Shown here piece by piece: positions 63,603 through 64,000 of a stretch of DNA of 64,000 nt. This DNA is from an uncultured Cohaesibacter sp. (lineage in GTDB: Bacteria; Pseudomonadota; Alphaproteobacteria; Rhizobiales; Cohaesibacteraceae). The DNA lies in NCBI RefSeq assembly GCF_963667045.1, contig NZ_OY762934.1, positions 3,550,501 through 3,614,500 on the forward strand, in the 5' to 3' direction. The notes beneath the pieces are model-generated. The model searched no databases, was not told the DNA's origin, and saw only the letters and a list, made by a program, of their open reading frames with translations. The position numbers and the translations under genes are program-made. Within the stretch, counting starts at the first letter, position 1; every line of letters starts with the position of its first letter.

Positions 63603-64000
63603 ATGACAGAGTTTCTTTTCAAGCGCATGACCCTGATCGGGATCGGTCTTCTGGGGTCTTCCATTTCTTTGGCGGCGCGACAGAAGGGTCTGGTCGAGCA
63701 TATCGCGGTCCATACGCGGTCTGCCGCCACCCTGGCGAGAGCAGAAGAGCTGGGCTTGGGAGACAGTTATCACAGCGATATGGCTGAAAGCGTCAAGGAT
63801 GCCGATTTCGTGGTGGTTTGCACCCCGGTCGGCGTCTGCGAGACGGTGGCCAAGGTGATCGCTCCGCATCTCAAGGAAGGCGCCATTGTCACCGACGTTG
63901 GCTCCGTCAAGATGTCGATCATCCGTCAGATGCAGCCGCATCTGCCCAAGACCGTGCATTTCGTTCCCGGCCACCCGATTGCCGGTACTGAAGAATCCGG
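63603..64000 (+). CDS. tyrC: Prephenate/arogenate dehydrogenase (5' part only)
   Basis: The first 132 codons are visible; the gene runs off the right edge. The Rossmann cofactor loop is LIGIGLLGSSISLAAR (GxGxxGSS). FVVVCTPVGVCETVA, IVTDVGSVKMSII and VPGHPIAGTEES follow; the last holds the conserved His near the active site. The enzyme oxidises prephenate or arogenate for tyrosine synthesis. It starts five bases after the hisC stop, so the two form one operon. Confidence 0.93.
   Translation, partial: MTEFLFKRMTLIGIGLLGSSISLAARQKGLVEHIAVHTRSAATLARAEELGLGDSYHSDMAESVKDADFVVVCTPVGVCETVAKVIAPHLKEGAIVTDVGSVKMSIIRQMQPHLPKTVHFVPGHPIAGTEES

Overview
The window looks like a chromosomal segment of an alphaproteobacterium, most likely of the order Hyphomicrobiales (Rhizobiales). 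A Cohaesibacter-like marine genus is my guess and cannot be proved from this sequence. The evidence is the gene set and order: a RirA-type Rrf2 iron regulator beside a Zur-like Fur protein, PhaR and PhaB of polyhydroxyalkanoate metabolism, metX-metW, a chorismate mutase-hisC-prephenate dehydrogenase row, a BigR/SqrR-type ArsR repressor, TRAP and peptide ABC importers, and a CtrA-like TTAA-N7-TTAA site. Coding density is high. I saw no rRNA, tRNA, CRISPR array, insertion sequence or prophage.

Layout. 1-2.5 kb: end of an enoyl-ACP reductase-like SDR gene, yjdM and gabD. 2.7-9.6 kb: a Cache-domain chemoreceptor, monomeric isocitrate dehydrogenase, inositol dehydrogenase and a persulfide-sensor-like ArsR repressor. 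9.9-12.7 kb: a CHASE2-PAS-EAL cyclic-di-GMP phosphodiesterase. 12.8-20.2 kb: a catabolic island with a beta-keto acid cleavage enzyme (BKACE) and a class III aminotransferase on one side, and an RpiR regulator, a TAXI-type TRAP importer and a universal stress protein divergently on the other. 20.3-28 kb: mgsA, arginase, an AsmA protein, pgi and an isochorismatase-family hydrolase. 28.1-34.2 kb: an AEC carrier and a four-gene dipeptide-type ABC importer. 34.5-38.7 kb: a ThDP enzyme, glutaryl-CoA dehydrogenase and a LysR regulator. 38.8-41 kb: tautomerase, HxlR regulator, rirA and the Zur-like gene.

41.2-46.2 kb: the isoprenoid genes ispG and ispA (convergent), then an ahpD-ahpC-oxyR peroxide-defence module. 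46.5-50 kb: rpmF, two small genes of unknown function and a degenerate GGDEF-EAL protein. 50.1-54.8 kb: phaR and phaB divergent, a DMT exporter, and znuB-znuC behind a Zur-box-like palindrome. 54.9-57.3 kb: an ALDH7-type lysine-pathway dehydrogenase with a divergent Lrp regulator. 57.4-64 kb: gloB, a methyltransferase, metW-metX, and the aromatic/histidine genes running off the right edge.

Several genes connect functionally. AmaB-type dehydrogenase and glutaryl-CoA dehydrogenase are both steps of lysine breakdown through aminoadipate. MgsA makes methylglyoxal, and GloB is the second glyoxalase enzyme. The Zur-like regulator and the znuCB palindrome sit in the same window. Besides these, three kinds of signal stand out: the BKACE/aminotransferase/TRAP island, which may encode use of an unidentified beta-amino acid; strong operator-like palindromes; and a recurring pattern of short tandem repeats, often 11 bp, at or just after stop codons.
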